From Cochliopodium minus (taxonomy: Eukaryota > Discosea > Himatismenida > Cochliopodiidae), in the NCBI GenBank assembly GCA_024220525.1, contig JAMYWO010000095.1, positions 127,552 through 139,220 on the forward strand: DNA of 11,669 bases. Reading direction: 5' to 3'. Below the pieces are notes generated by a model that saw only the letters and a list, made by a program, of their open reading frames with translations, did no database searches and had not been told where the DNA came from. The translations under genes and the position numbers were made by a program. This document shows, piece after piece, positions 1-11,669 of this stretch; position 1 is the stretch's first letter; each line of letters opens with the position of its first letter.

Positions 1-76
1 AAATATAAAAATATAAAAATATAAAAATATAAAAATATAAAAATATAAAAATATAAAAATATAAAAATATAAAAAT
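1..76. repeat. 8-bp microsatellite array (AAAAATAT)n
   Basis: Near-perfect tandem copies of an 8-bp unit, AAAAATAT, fill the left edge of the window. The same unit recurs at about 1935-2011 beside the undetermined base. The array lies just downstream, in the minus-strand sense, of the last visible Sel1 exon. It is A-rich on the plus strand, as are all arrays next to minus-strand genes here. The window starts inside the array, which is typical of a contig broken at a repeat. Confidence 0.95.
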
Positions 77-96
77 AATGAACAAAATTTTTTTTT

Positions 97-587
97 GGAC
101 CTATTTCCATTCTCAGAAGATTTTAAATACAATTCCATTGCCTTTTCATTGTCTTGTTCAACACCTAAAAGATTTGATTTGATTTTATTTATTTTCTTAT
201 ACATATATTATTAATTTTTAAGACTATATTTTTTTTTTTGATTTTACCCTTTCCATATTGATATAAATAAGCAAGATTGTTCATTGCATTAATGTTTTCT
301 AGTTCACTATGAAATAATGCAATTTTAACAGTAAAATTTTCTAATAAAAAAATTGTATTACGCTGAGAGATTATAGTATTCGAAAGCCTTTTCATAGTTT
401 TGTTCAACACCTTGTTAAAAAAGACAAAATTTCAATAAAGTTTTGTATCAATATTTTTAAGAATAATTTTAAATTATTATTTTGATATTTTTAAGAATAA
501 TTTTCAATTTAAAATTAAAAATATTTAAAAATTATTTTTTACCTTTGCCATATTCATACAAACAACCTAAATTGTTCATTGCGTTAC
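97..587 (-). CDS. Sel1-repeat protein, internal fragment (4 exons)
   Basis: Minus-strand exons at 543-587, 362-410, 248-306 and 164 down to about 97 join in phase into two and a half Sel1-like repeats. The translation reads AMNNLGCLYEYGKG, VEQNYEKAFEYYNLSA, AMNNLAYLYQYGKG, then VEQDNEKAMELYLKSSENGN. Sel1 repeats are helix-turn-helix solenoid units related to TPRs that serve as protein-interaction scaffolds; the partner is unknown. Donors are GT after KG, and acceptors include AACAAG, TTTCATAG and TTTTAG. Two introns interrupt at the same spot (phase 1 in the KG-V Gly codon), so exon borders follow the repeats. A 54-bp intron (307-361) splits one repeat and hides an apparent stop. Both ends are missing: upstream sequence is lost at the 607-671 array, and the last exon runs toward the 1-76 array without a clear donor. 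The family call is firm; whether the gene is functional is open. Confidence 0.72.
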
Positions 588-606
588 CTTCCAAAAAAAA
601 TAAAAA

Positions 607-671
607 AAAAATAAAAATAAAAATAAAAATAAAAATAAAAATAAAAATAAAAATAAAAATAAAAATAAAAA
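607..671. repeat. 6-bp microsatellite array (AAAAAT)n
   Basis: About ten tandem AAAAAT units follow an A-run. The array sits between the donor of a WDR11-like exon (687-819, minus strand) and an upstream Sel1 exon (587), two genes that do not belong together. The same unit and orientation ends the window at 11599-11669, where the next WDR11 exon is found. It is therefore a suspected false or rearranged junction. Plus-strand reading gives meaningless IKIKIK peptides. Confidence 0.95.
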
Positions 672-686
672 AATTTTTTTTTTTAC

Positions 687-1801
687 CAATGAGACATAAT
701 AATTCGACACCTCTGTCTACCATCCCACAAGAGACCAAACTGGTGGAAACTTTTTTCATGGTGTTCTCGAAGAACTCCTTGTTGACCGAAGAAGAAATCA
801 AACAGGCCTTCAAAGCATTCTAAATAAAAAATAAAAAATAAAGTAAAAAATAAAAAATTAAAAATAAAAATAAAAAATAAAAAATAAAAAATTAAAAATA
901 AAATAAAATGTATAAAATAATCATACTTGATAGTAAAGGGGATCATCGGTGGGGGTTTGTAACAAAATGTCAACAGAGGTGATTTTTTCATCGAGATAAA
1001 CATGGAGAAGAACACTCTTCTCTACCATCTGCAAGTTTTCTTTGGAACGGCAGTTTTCAAAACAATGAACCCTCACCTTTTCTGTCTCCTTTATTTCTTC
1101 CCCACTTCTCAACAAATTGAAGTGTATTGGGAGTTTATCATCTATTAAAAAAATTAAAATAAACAATAAAATTATACAAATAAAAATAAAAATAAAAATA
1201 AAAATAAAAATAAAAATAAAAATAAAAATAAAAATAAAAATAAAAATAAAAATAAATTATACAAATAAAAATAAAAATAAAAATAAAAATAAAATAATCA
1301 TAAAAATAATTTGAAAATGAAAAATAAAAAAATTTAATCAAATTCAAAAATTATTAATAAAAAAAAAATTAATAAATAAAAAATTTTTTAATTTAATAAA
1401 AAAAAAAAATTTTTTAATTTACCTTGAAGATTTATTTGAGGAAAACTCTCTTCAAGTTCAGGATGAATGGAGGAGTTGTTTTGATCAACCTGAACACTTT
1501 CAAGACTAACAGGAGGGGCAGTCTCCACCTCCACCTCAGTGATAGAAAGAAGGTTGACGGTTTCTTTTTTTTCAGTGAAAAGATTTTCAGAGAAATTAAT
1601 TAAAGACTCGTTTTCTTTCTTCATTTTCTTTTTTTTCTTGATTTTCAGAAAGTGAGAGACGAGCGTCCAAAATTGGATACCCAATTCGTCTCCGTAGAAC
1701 TTGCTGATGTAGAGGCTTCTTTCTGGAATGTTTAAGTTTTCTATCTTTTTCAAAAATCCATCTTTTAGCAATTTATAAACTGGCACTTCTTCTTTTGACA
1801 T
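687..1801 (-). CDS. WDR11: WDR11-like protein, middle-to-C-terminal part (3 exons, both ends missing)
   Basis: Exons at 1423-1801, 927-1141 and 687-819 join in phase (phase 0 start, then junctions of phase 1, 0 and 1). WDR11 is a WD40 protein of the trans-Golgi/endosomal trafficking complex with FAM91A1 and C17orf75. The recognisable region is the alpha-helical part after the WD40 propellers: FYGDELGIQFWTLVSHFL, then TPTDDPLYYQ joined to NALKACL, then VDRGVELLCLI, each matching the remembered human order (FW..V, NPHYYCDSLKACL, EGVQLLCLID). A low-complexity acidic/Lys-rich insert lies between. The ATG at 1799-1801 is probably not the start. It follows TACTAAC, 13 A residues and AG, which looks like a branch point and acceptor, and the WD40 half is missing. 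The following exons are at the other end of the window (10908-11578) and fit in phase. Confidence 0.8.
1171..1295. repeat. (AAAAAT)n array inside a WDR11 intron, with internal duplication
   Basis: The WDR11 intron 1142-1422 (281 bp) is mostly AAAAAT units. The flank ATTATACAAATAAAAAT occurs at 1171-1187 and again at 1256-1272, 85 bp apart, so the array includes a segmental duplication. This array is inside a gene that reads through normally on both sides. It therefore shows that long (AAAAAT)n tracts are a natural part of introns here. Confidence 0.9.
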
Positions 1802-1815
1802 CTTTTTTTTTTTTT

Positions 1816-1822
1816 GTTAGTA
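1816..1822 (-). other. TACTAAC branch-point-like motif before WDR11 exon
   Basis: On the minus strand the sequence reads TACTAAC, then 13 A residues, then AG and the exon beginning ATGTCAAAAG. The putative branch adenine (1817) lies 15 nt from the AG. TACTAAC is the canonical yeast branch-point sequence. Its position argues that the exon starting at 1801 is internal rather than the first exon. A related TACTAAA lies 30 nt before the acceptor of the first ATPase intron (5634-5640). Confidence 0.5.
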
Positions 1823-1830
1823 AATTTAAA

Positions 1831-2085
1831 TAAATCAAAATTAAATAAAAAATAAAAAACAAAAAAAAATAAAAAATAAAAATTAAAAAATAAAAAATAA
1901 AAAATAAAAAATAAAAAATAAAAAATAAAAAATGAAAATATAAAAATATAAAAATATAAAAATATAAAAATATAAAAATATAAAAATATAAAAATATAAA
2001 AATATAAAAATNAAATAAAAAATAAAAAATAAAAAATAAAAAATAAAAAATAAAAAATAAAAAATAAAAAATAAAAAATAAAAAG
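1831..2085. repeat. Compound microsatellite: 7-mer, 8-mer, undetermined base, 7-mer
   Basis: From about 1841 to 1934 the unit is AAAAAAT (7 bp). From about 1935 to 2011 it is AAAAATAT (8 bp). Position 2012 is N. From 2013 to about 2085 the 7-bp unit resumes. The block separates the truncated 3' side of an INPP5A-like gene from the truncated 5' side of a WDR11-like gene, both on the minus strand. The N at the border between two repeat types marks unresolved sequence, so length and continuity here are unreliable. Confidence 0.93.
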
Positions 2086-2101
2086 TAATTAATTTTTATA
2101 C

Positions 2102-2807
2102 TTGGATTTATCAGGTTTTAAATGGCAATTCAAAAAATCAAATTTTTTGTTCCCTATCAAAAATTGAGAGTACAAATAACCCTTTCTCAAATTAAAAAAG
2201 TGATGAACAGCGTGTGTCTTGAAAGAAATATTGATCTTATCGATTTCTTCATACTCTTTAGTGACATGATTGAATAATTTGACGGAATCTTTGATTTCTT
2301 TTCTGTAGAAGTAGATGGAACCCAGTGCGGTGAATTCATTAATTGTATCTTCGTTAAAAATGAAGCCCGTTGTAAAGAAATCTTCTTTGAATGCGTTTTC
2401 GAGTGATGATTTCAAATTTTCAACTCCTTTTAAAGTTTAAATTAAATTAATCTCAATGAAATTTAAACATTCATCAAAATCTAAAAATAAAAGTTTTTAA
2501 TTGAGCATGTACAAGTGATATTTAGATCTCATTTACAATGATATTAGTTAAGATACAAAAATTAATCGAAATTATATTTCTCAAAAAAAAAATTTTCATT
2601 GTCAGTGAAATGTTTTTTGTTTATGTAATTCATATTACCTGATAATACTTTATTATATTCTGCCCCTCCAACTTCTTGCAAATGGATCGCTATGAAATTA
2701 ATTTTATGGTTTGATTCATTCACATTCTTCCTTATCAGATTTATCCATGACTCATTATAACTTGTATTCTCACAAATTATGCCTATATTCGAAGTAACAA
2801 GTAACAT
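2102..2807 (-). CDS. INPP5A: Type I inositol polyphosphate 5-phosphatase, N-terminal part (2 exons, 3' end missing)
   Basis: Exon 1 (2639-2807) starts at the ATG giving MLLVTSNIG and encodes 56 residues. Exon 2 (2102-2426) follows after a 212-bp intron (donor TCAG/GTAATA, acceptor AAAAG/GAG) with matching phase. INPP5A removes the 5-phosphate of Ins(1,4,5)P3 and Ins(1,3,4,5)P4, ending calcium signalling. Visible family features in order are LLVTSNIG, a conserved Trp, FIAIHLQEVGG..Y with the metal-binding Glu, EFTALGSIYFYR (human FTALGSFYF), RKGYLYSQF and the strand motif FLNCHL (human LVNIHL). The catalytic second half (GDFNFR, PAWCDRI and DHKPV motifs; the family protein is about 410 residues) is absent. 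The exon ends at a good donor, GTATAA at 2101-2096, and the sequence then runs into the compound microsatellite. Family call strong; completeness no. Confidence 0.8.
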
Positions 2808-2850
2808 TTTCAATTTTCCTCCTTTCTATTTTTTTTTTTAATTATTTTTC

Positions 2851-2867
2851 GTCAATCAATCAAATCA
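2851..2867 (-). promoter_or_regulatory. TTGATTGATTGAC element upstream of INPP5A-like start
   Basis: About 45 bp upstream of the INPP5A-like ATG, the minus strand reads TTTGATTGATTGAC. A TGATTGA core also occurs twice in the divergent promoter at 4175-4200, and GATTGAT lies on the minus strand at about 5488, just upstream of the ATPase start. TGATTGAT/C resembles TALE (PBX-type) homeodomain sites, but a short motif in AT-rich DNA is weak evidence. The rest of 2868-3018 is AT-rich spacer with no gene. Confidence 0.25.
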
Positions 2868-3018
2868 CTTCTTTTATCAAAATCAGAATAGTTAACTCTT
2901 TTAAATACAAAGATTTGATTGAAATACAATAAAAGTATATTTTTAATTTTAAAAATCAAGTTTTTCTCCTCAAAGTTTATAAAAAAAAAACGTTTTCAGT
3001 TTTTTAAAACTCTTTTTG

Positions 3019-3888
3019 CTACAAATCATTGTGATGAGGGAGATTCTCTAACTTCCCAATAAGATTCTGAGGAGAAAGATTTCCCTTGCGAAAAGCAAAG
3101 TCAGGAGGAAGCAAAGGTATTTTACTCAAAGGAAGAACGTTTGGTTGGGGATGAGGAGAATTTTTAGGAGGGGAGATGTTTTTATGAGGAGAAAAGTTTC
3201 TTTTACCAAAAACGATATCAGGAAGAGGCAAATACATCTTGTTGGATAAATACATTTGAAGAGGAAGATTTTCTTTTTGGTGAGGATCTTTTTGGAACTT
3301 GTCTTCTTTTGGAGGAGTTTGTTGAAGAGGAATCCTTTTGAAAACGAGATCAGGAGGAGGAAGATATCTTTTTTGGAGAGAGATTGGTGGTATTGCAGAA
3401 GGATCTTTTTGTTGTGGGGATGGATATCTTTTGTGTGGCTCGTTGATCTTTTCTTGTTTATGTTTTTTGTAGTTGAGATCTTCACTATCTTCATTTTTCC
3501 TTTTATTGGTTGGTGATCTCTCTTTTTGTGGGCTTCTTTTTTCTAAAAAATGCATCAATATATTCTGATTTTGCTTATCTTGTATCCCACAGTTTATCTT
3601 ATCCACATTTTTCTTCATATATTCAATTATGACATTCATTTGCTTGAATTTGGATTGTTCTTCTTCGAAATATTCTAATTTCAAGATAAATTCTTTCACT
3701 TTTTCAGCGGTATCCAATGATTTTGGGCATACATGTTTTAATTTGTTTCTCATCTCCTTCAAAACATCAAGGTCAAAATTCATACCATAATTTTGTTTTT
3801 GCTCTTGTGGGGAGAAATCCTCTTTATTATTCAATATTGATTCTTTATCTTCATTTTCTGGATATGTTTGTTCATAATGAGATTCCAT
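3019..3888 (-). CDS. Proline-rich protein with three LPxPD..F motifs, probable nuclear, unknown function
   Basis: An intronless 289-residue frame runs from ATG (MESHYEQTYP) to TAG. I do not recognise it. Residues 39-115 are predicted helical and charged (LDVLKEMRNKLK to LMHFLEK) and loosely recall small helical bundles such as the LEDGF integrase-binding domain or TFIIS N-domain; this is only a shape-level guess. Residues 118-147 are basic with RSPQKERSP and NKRK...KKHKQEK, a plausible bipartite nuclear signal. The C-terminal half is Pro/Ser/Lys-rich and disordered. It holds three copies of one short motif: KRYLPPPDLVFK (173-184), KMYLPLPDIVFGK (217-229) and KIPLLPPDFAFRK (257-269). Many SP sites suggest proline-directed phosphorylation. 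It faces away from the Gemin7-like gene across a shared promoter. It lacks the intron-rich style of its neighbours, which could mean a young or retrocopied gene. Confidence 0.75.
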   Translation of the reverse strand: MESHYEQTYPENEDKESILNNKEDFSPQEQKQNYGMNFDLDVLKEMRNKLKHVCPKSLDTAEKVKEFILKLEYFEEEQSKFKQMNVIIEYMKKNVDKINCGIQDKQNQNILMHFLEKRSPQKERSPTNKRKNEDSEDLNYKKHKQEKINEPHKRYPSPQQKDPSAIPPISLQKRYLPPPDLVFKRIPLQQTPPKEDKFQKDPHQKENLPLQMYLSNKMYLPLPDIVFGKRNFSPHKNISPPKNSPHPQPNVLPLSKIPLLPPDFAFRKGNLSPQNLIGKLENLPHHNDL

Positions 3889-4329
3889 ATGGCTGATTTA
3901 TCAACTTTTTTTTTATTTTTTTATTTTTTTATTTTTTCACTGCAACTTGCTTTAAAGGAAATCTGAAAAGGAAAAGTAAAATAATTAATCTGGTTTATTT
4001 TCACTATAAGCTTTTTATATCCAATTAAATACTTGTATACCTATTATATTTTTTATGTTTCAAATATTCAAATATATTTTATACATTTAGAAATTAAATT
4101 TGAATTGATAAAACAAAAATTGTCATTTTTATTTTCTTTAAAAATTTTTTCTTTCGTTTAAAGAAAAAAGTTTGTTAATTGATTGAGTTTAATTGATTGA
4201 TAGGTGAACATTTTTTGAGTTATGGGTATTGTGTTATTTTTTGATTTTTCTTTCACACTTTTATAAAAATTAATATATTTTATAAATTAATAAATTCTAT
4301 TACTCCGAGCTTTCATTTAAATAAATAAA
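3889..4329. promoter_or_regulatory. Divergent (shared) promoter region
   Basis: These 441 bp separate the start of the minus-strand 289-residue gene from the start of the plus-strand Gemin7-like gene, so both promoters and 5' UTRs must lie here. The region is AT-rich. It has a T-run/ATTTTTTT tract at 3905-3938 and a 12-bp direct repeat TTAATTGATTGA at 4175-4186 and 4189-4200, separated by 2 bp. No coding sequence, tRNA or convincing TATA box stands out. Confidence 0.5.
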
Positions 4330-4630
4330 ATGGAGAAAAAAATTATACAAGAGTACAATGCAAAATTGAAGAGGAAGGTACTGAATTTTTATGAACATCT
4401 AATTGGAAAAGAAGTGAAGATACATTTGAATAATGGGTAAAAAATATTTGTATATATTTTAAAATTTTTTTTCGAATTCCTCTTTAAGAAAGGATGTAAT
4501 TGGAGAATTCTATGCAATTGATGGTCAACAAACAGAAATTATAATAAAAGATTGTTTTTTGGAAGATAAATCTTTCAATCATGCAAAGATAAGGACGGAT
4601 CTAATATCTCATATCGATGTCAAAGATTGA
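4330..4630 (+). CDS. GEMIN7: Gemin7-like Sm-fold protein (2 exons)
   Basis: Exon 1 (4330-4436) begins MEKKIIQEYNAKLKRKVLNF. A 52-bp intron follows (GTAAAA..TTTAAG). Exon 2 (4489-4630) ends in TGA, giving 82 residues. The order of features fits Gemin7: an N-terminal helix (YNAKLKRKVLNFYEHLIGKEV, compare LRERYLRSLLAMVG in human), then Sm-like strands (VKIHLNNG, VIGEFYAIDG, TEIIIKDC) and a closing IRTDLISHIDV resembling LLRCSDIISYTF. Gemin7 pairs with Gemin6 as an Sm-like dimer in the SMN complex, which loads Sm cores on spliceosomal snRNAs. The protein lacks the N-terminal extension of the 131-residue human form. Identity is low, so another Sm-like protein is possible. The gene model is firm: phases match and the intron is minimal. 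Confidence 0.6.
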
Positions 4631-5534
4631 ATATGGTGGAAATCAAAAAATATACTTTTTATAATAAAGAATTATTTATTTTTGTAACAATATTTTTCTT
4701 TAAGAAAGTGAAATCCTAAATACCTTTGTATCCAGAAGGTTATTATGATCATATCTGTTTAAGAAACCATAATCCCTTAAGATTTTTGACTAATTATTTC
4801 AATTAATGCAGATGTTGAGTGTGGATATAATATAGAATTGGATTATTGGAAAATGAAAAGATAATTTCAGATCAATTTTTGCTTTTGAAGGTAAAATTTG
4901 TAAACATTTTTTTTTTTTTAGATCTTTTCAAAATCACAGCACCCAAGAAAAATAAAGGATATGATATCTTATTGGTAATCTATAAACAGAAATATAGAAA
5001 TATTATTTCATATTAATGTTAGATAAAATCACTTAGTTTTTTATAAATAACTAATTATTCTTATATAAATTTATAATGGCTATCAATTTGCTCGAAATCA
5101 GATGGAATTGAGTTTATTTCAAATTTTAGGTTTTTTTTTTGGGTGTTGTGTCATATTTCTGAAATGGTTGTAACAATTTTCCATTTATTCTCATTTAATT
5201 TCCGCATCTTTATAAAATAATATTTGGCTGGCATATTTTTGATTGAATAATAAAACCATTTCATAGAATGAACTAAAATTAAAATTAATAATTATCATAA
5301 TTTTTGTTACCACTAAAGATATCAACAAAAAAATAAAAACTTGCTTCTTTTGTTTATAAAAACCCAAATTCAATTTAAATGAACCTTGAATGTTATATAT
5401 TTAATTTCTAAATTATCAAAAAAATATATTTTGATAAATTTATGTGATTTTCATTGAAGACTGTTTGGAAAAATAAAAATTAAAAAATCAATCCAAATTT
5501 CAGGAAAAAAATATAAAAAATTTAACAAATTCAA
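4631..5534. other. Intergenic stretch without a supported gene
   Basis: About 900 bp lie between the Gemin7-like stop and the ATPase start. I found no long open frame. A pair of plus-strand pieces, 4871-4890 and 4922-4974, has splice-like borders (TTTCAG, GTAAAA, TTTTAG) and stays open in two phases, but the 31-bp gap is shorter than any intron confirmed here. A minus-strand 60-codon frame at 5191-5373 has a hydrophobic segment but starts with TTG and has no neighbour exon. The right end, about 5400-5534, should hold the ATPase promoter and 5' UTR. Decayed exons or a small unrecognised gene remain possible. Confidence 0.5.
4663..4668 (+). terminator. AATAAA polyadenylation signal of the Gemin7-like gene
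   Basis: AATAAA occurs 33 nt after the TGA stop, a normal distance for a short 3' UTR. The hexamer is common by chance in such AT-rich DNA, so this is supported only by position. Confidence 0.35.
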
Positions 5535-10825
<5,291 letters not shown>

Positions 10826-10855
10826 CACCTAATTAAACTATTTTGATAAGTGTCC

Positions 10856-10885
10856 CCATATGACAACTTTTTTTTTGTCAAATGG
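10856..10885. terminator. Hairpin between convergent gene ends
   Basis: CCATATGACAA (10856-10866) pairs with TTGTCAAATGG (10875-10885) with one mismatch in 11 positions, across an 8-base loop of C and seven T. It lies between the ATPase stop (10825) and the WDR11 stop (10908), genes that converge with only 82 bp between stops. It would be present in either 3' UTR and may help 3'-end formation or limit read-through. The structure is clear; the role is inferred. Confidence 0.5.
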
Positions 10886-10889
10886 AAAT

Positions 10890-10895
10890 TTTATT
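10890..10895 (-). terminator. AATAAA polyadenylation signal of WDR11
   Basis: On the minus strand AATAAA starts 12 nt after the WDR11 TAA stop and precedes the hairpin at 10856-10885. Position supports it, but the hexamer is frequent in this base composition. Confidence 0.35.
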
Positions 10896-10907
10896 TTAAT
10901 TTTTAAT

Positions 10908-11578
10908 TTAATTTTTAATAATGTTGTTATTGTTATCATAAGATACAGTCGTGATCATGGTTTCCCCTTTTCCTCCTGCACGCTTCCAATGGAAAATTGC
11001 GGCCTCTTCGTTACCCAAACGAGTGAACAAGTTCATTCCATAATCAAGAAATATTTCCTCTAAAAAAATTTTAAAAAAGAAAAAATAAATAAATTAAAAA
11101 ATAAAAAAAATAATTAAATGTTTTACCAATAACTTTTTTGGTGGTCAAATTACTTTCTTTGTCAACAACTTGATCCAGATACTCTTCCAAAATACCAGCC
11201 TCTTCGAGTGACAAAACGAAGCAAGCAGCAAACTCAAGTTGCTTCATTTGGGACAACAAAAAAATAACTGCTCCAAATTCTCCCAAAGAAAGAAAAACCT
11301 CAATCGCTTAAATGATAAAAAAAAATTAATTTTATTTAATTATTGTATTTTAAATTTAATTTTATTTTAATTTTTTAATTCTTTTTTCATCAAATTTTTA
11401 TTTTTTTAAAATTTTTTTTTTTTACCATCTTGTTTGCTGTCCATGTTTTGAAGGAGGGATGCCCAGTCTCTCATGATGTGGGAACATTCATTCTCTGGTA
11501 GAGAAACTTTCGCCAACCATCCTGCATCTTTCCATCTATCTGCGTTTTGCAAATGACGGCAAGCTTCAACATGCGATC
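10908..11578 (-). CDS. WDR11: WDR11-like protein, C-terminal part (last 3 exons)
   Basis: Exons 11426-11578, 11127-11306 and 10908-11059 join in phase (all phase 1) and end in TAA. They align with the extreme C-terminus of human WDR11 as remembered: VEACRHLQNADRWKDAGWLAKV (human ACRYLQTYGEWNRAAWLAKV), FLSLGEFGAVIFLLSQM (LLSLGCFFSVAETLHSM), then IFLDYGMNLFTRLG (IYADYARSLKNLG) and AIFHWKRAGGKGE. The C-terminal tail is short and Asn-rich. The first exon here needs an upstream exon ending in phase 1. The exon at 687-819, ending LLCLI plus one G, supplies it exactly. WDR11 acts in endosome-to-TGN vesicle capture. The 3' end converges on the ATPase gene. Upstream sequence is lost in the terminal (AAAAAT)n array. 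Confidence 0.85.
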
Positions 11579-11598
11579 CTTTAAAAAAATAAAAATAA

Positions 11599-11669
11599 TA
11601 AATAAAAATAAAAATAAAAATAAAAATAAAAATAAAAATAAAAATAAAAATAAAAATAAAAATAAAAAT
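11599..11669. repeat. 6-bp microsatellite array (AAAAAT)n at window end
   Basis: Perfect AAAAAT units run to the last base. The array begins about 20 bp upstream (minus-strand sense) of a WDR11 exon acceptor, so it lies in a WDR11 intron. Its unit and orientation equal those at 607-671, beside the preceding WDR11 exon. The two arrays may be two views of a single intron. Confidence 0.95.

Noticed and set aside
482-823. Plus-strand 113-codon frame with a long IKIKIK tract
   Set aside because: It is the (AAAAAT)n array plus the antisense of a WDR11 exon. The minus-strand reading has a matching family, splice sites and phase.
683-1015. Minus-strand 110-codon frame through the 820-926 intron
   Set aside because: It crosses an A-rich intron and gives FLFFIF filler. 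The WDR11 reading uses a different frame joined by a clear GTATGA donor and TTTAG acceptor.
1117-1347. IK/NK-rich and YF-rich frames on both strands
   Set aside because: They are translations of a microsatellite in an intron, open only because the 6-bp unit has no stop in some frames.
1-2085. Regular direct repeats that could suggest a CRISPR array or centromere-like repeat
   Set aside because: Units are 6-8 bp with no unique spacers, in an intron-containing eukaryotic setting; they are simple microsatellites.
3126-3516. Overlapping frames on both strands inside the orphan gene
   Set aside because: They are shadows of the 289-residue frame, which has an ATG, a stop and coherent motifs.
4871-4974. 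Possible spliced exon pair after the Gemin7-like gene
   Set aside because: The implied intron is 31 bp, shorter than any confirmed here, neither reading has a start, and I recognise no family.
5191-5373. Minus-strand 60-codon hydrophobic frame
   Set aside because: It starts with TTG, has no matching exons and is typical chance text in AT-rich DNA.
10860-11063. Plus-strand 67-codon frame after the ATPase gene
   Set aside because: It is antisense to the last WDR11 exon (10908-11059), which matches the family C-terminus and has an acceptor and stop.

Overview
This window is nuclear DNA from a very AT-rich, intron-rich eukaryote. The genes carry GT..AG introns of about 52-350 bp. All three standard stop codons end the genes and none interrupts the exons I reconstructed, apart from one frameshift. 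The gene set (Na,K/H,K-type P-type ATPase alpha subunit, WDR11, INPP5A, a Gemin7-like Sm protein, Sel1 repeats) points to a protist with an animal-like repertoire. The lineage cannot be fixed from this sequence. A rhizarian or amoeboid protist with abundant (AAAAAT)n repeats is a guess only. Similarities to named families come from remembered family sequences, not from a search.

Layout. 1-76 is an 8-bp microsatellite. 97-587 (minus) holds exons of a Sel1-repeat protein. 607-671 is an (AAAAAT)n array. 687-1801 (minus) holds three exons from the C-terminal half of a WDR11-like protein. 1831-2085 is a compound 7-mer/8-mer microsatellite with an undetermined base at 2012. 2102-2807 (minus) is the N-terminal part of an INPP5A-like inositol polyphosphate 5-phosphatase. 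3019-3888 (minus) is an intronless, proline-rich, probably nuclear protein of unknown function. 3889-4329 is a shared divergent promoter. 4330-4630 (plus) is a two-exon Gemin7-like gene. 4631-5534 has no supported gene. 5535-10825 (plus) is a 16-exon P2C ATPase alpha subunit of about 1055 residues. A hairpin lies between convergent gene ends at 10856-10885. 10908-11578 (minus) holds the last three exons of WDR11. The window ends in another (AAAAAT)n array.

Two results stand out. First, the WDR11 gene is cut and permuted. Its middle exons lie at the left and its last exons at the right, both on the minus strand, with reading phases that match across the break and (AAAAAT)n at both broken ends. 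The INPP5A gene breaks at the same microsatellite where WDR11 loses its N-terminal part. A misjoin at microsatellites, a circular molecule or a tandem duplication would all explain this; a misjoin is the simplest. Second, the ATPase keeps the catalytic machinery and several cation ligands but has unusual residues at others: the D804 position is Cys, S775 is Val, T774 is Cys, T772 is Leu and D926 is Asn. The SYGQQW beta-subunit contact motif is also absent. Two microexons (28 and 30 bp) encode the cores of its ion-binding helices M5 and M6, and one frameshift lies in exon 14.

The genes are not an operon. They are independent eukaryotic genes for ion transport, membrane trafficking, phosphoinositide signalling and probably snRNP assembly.
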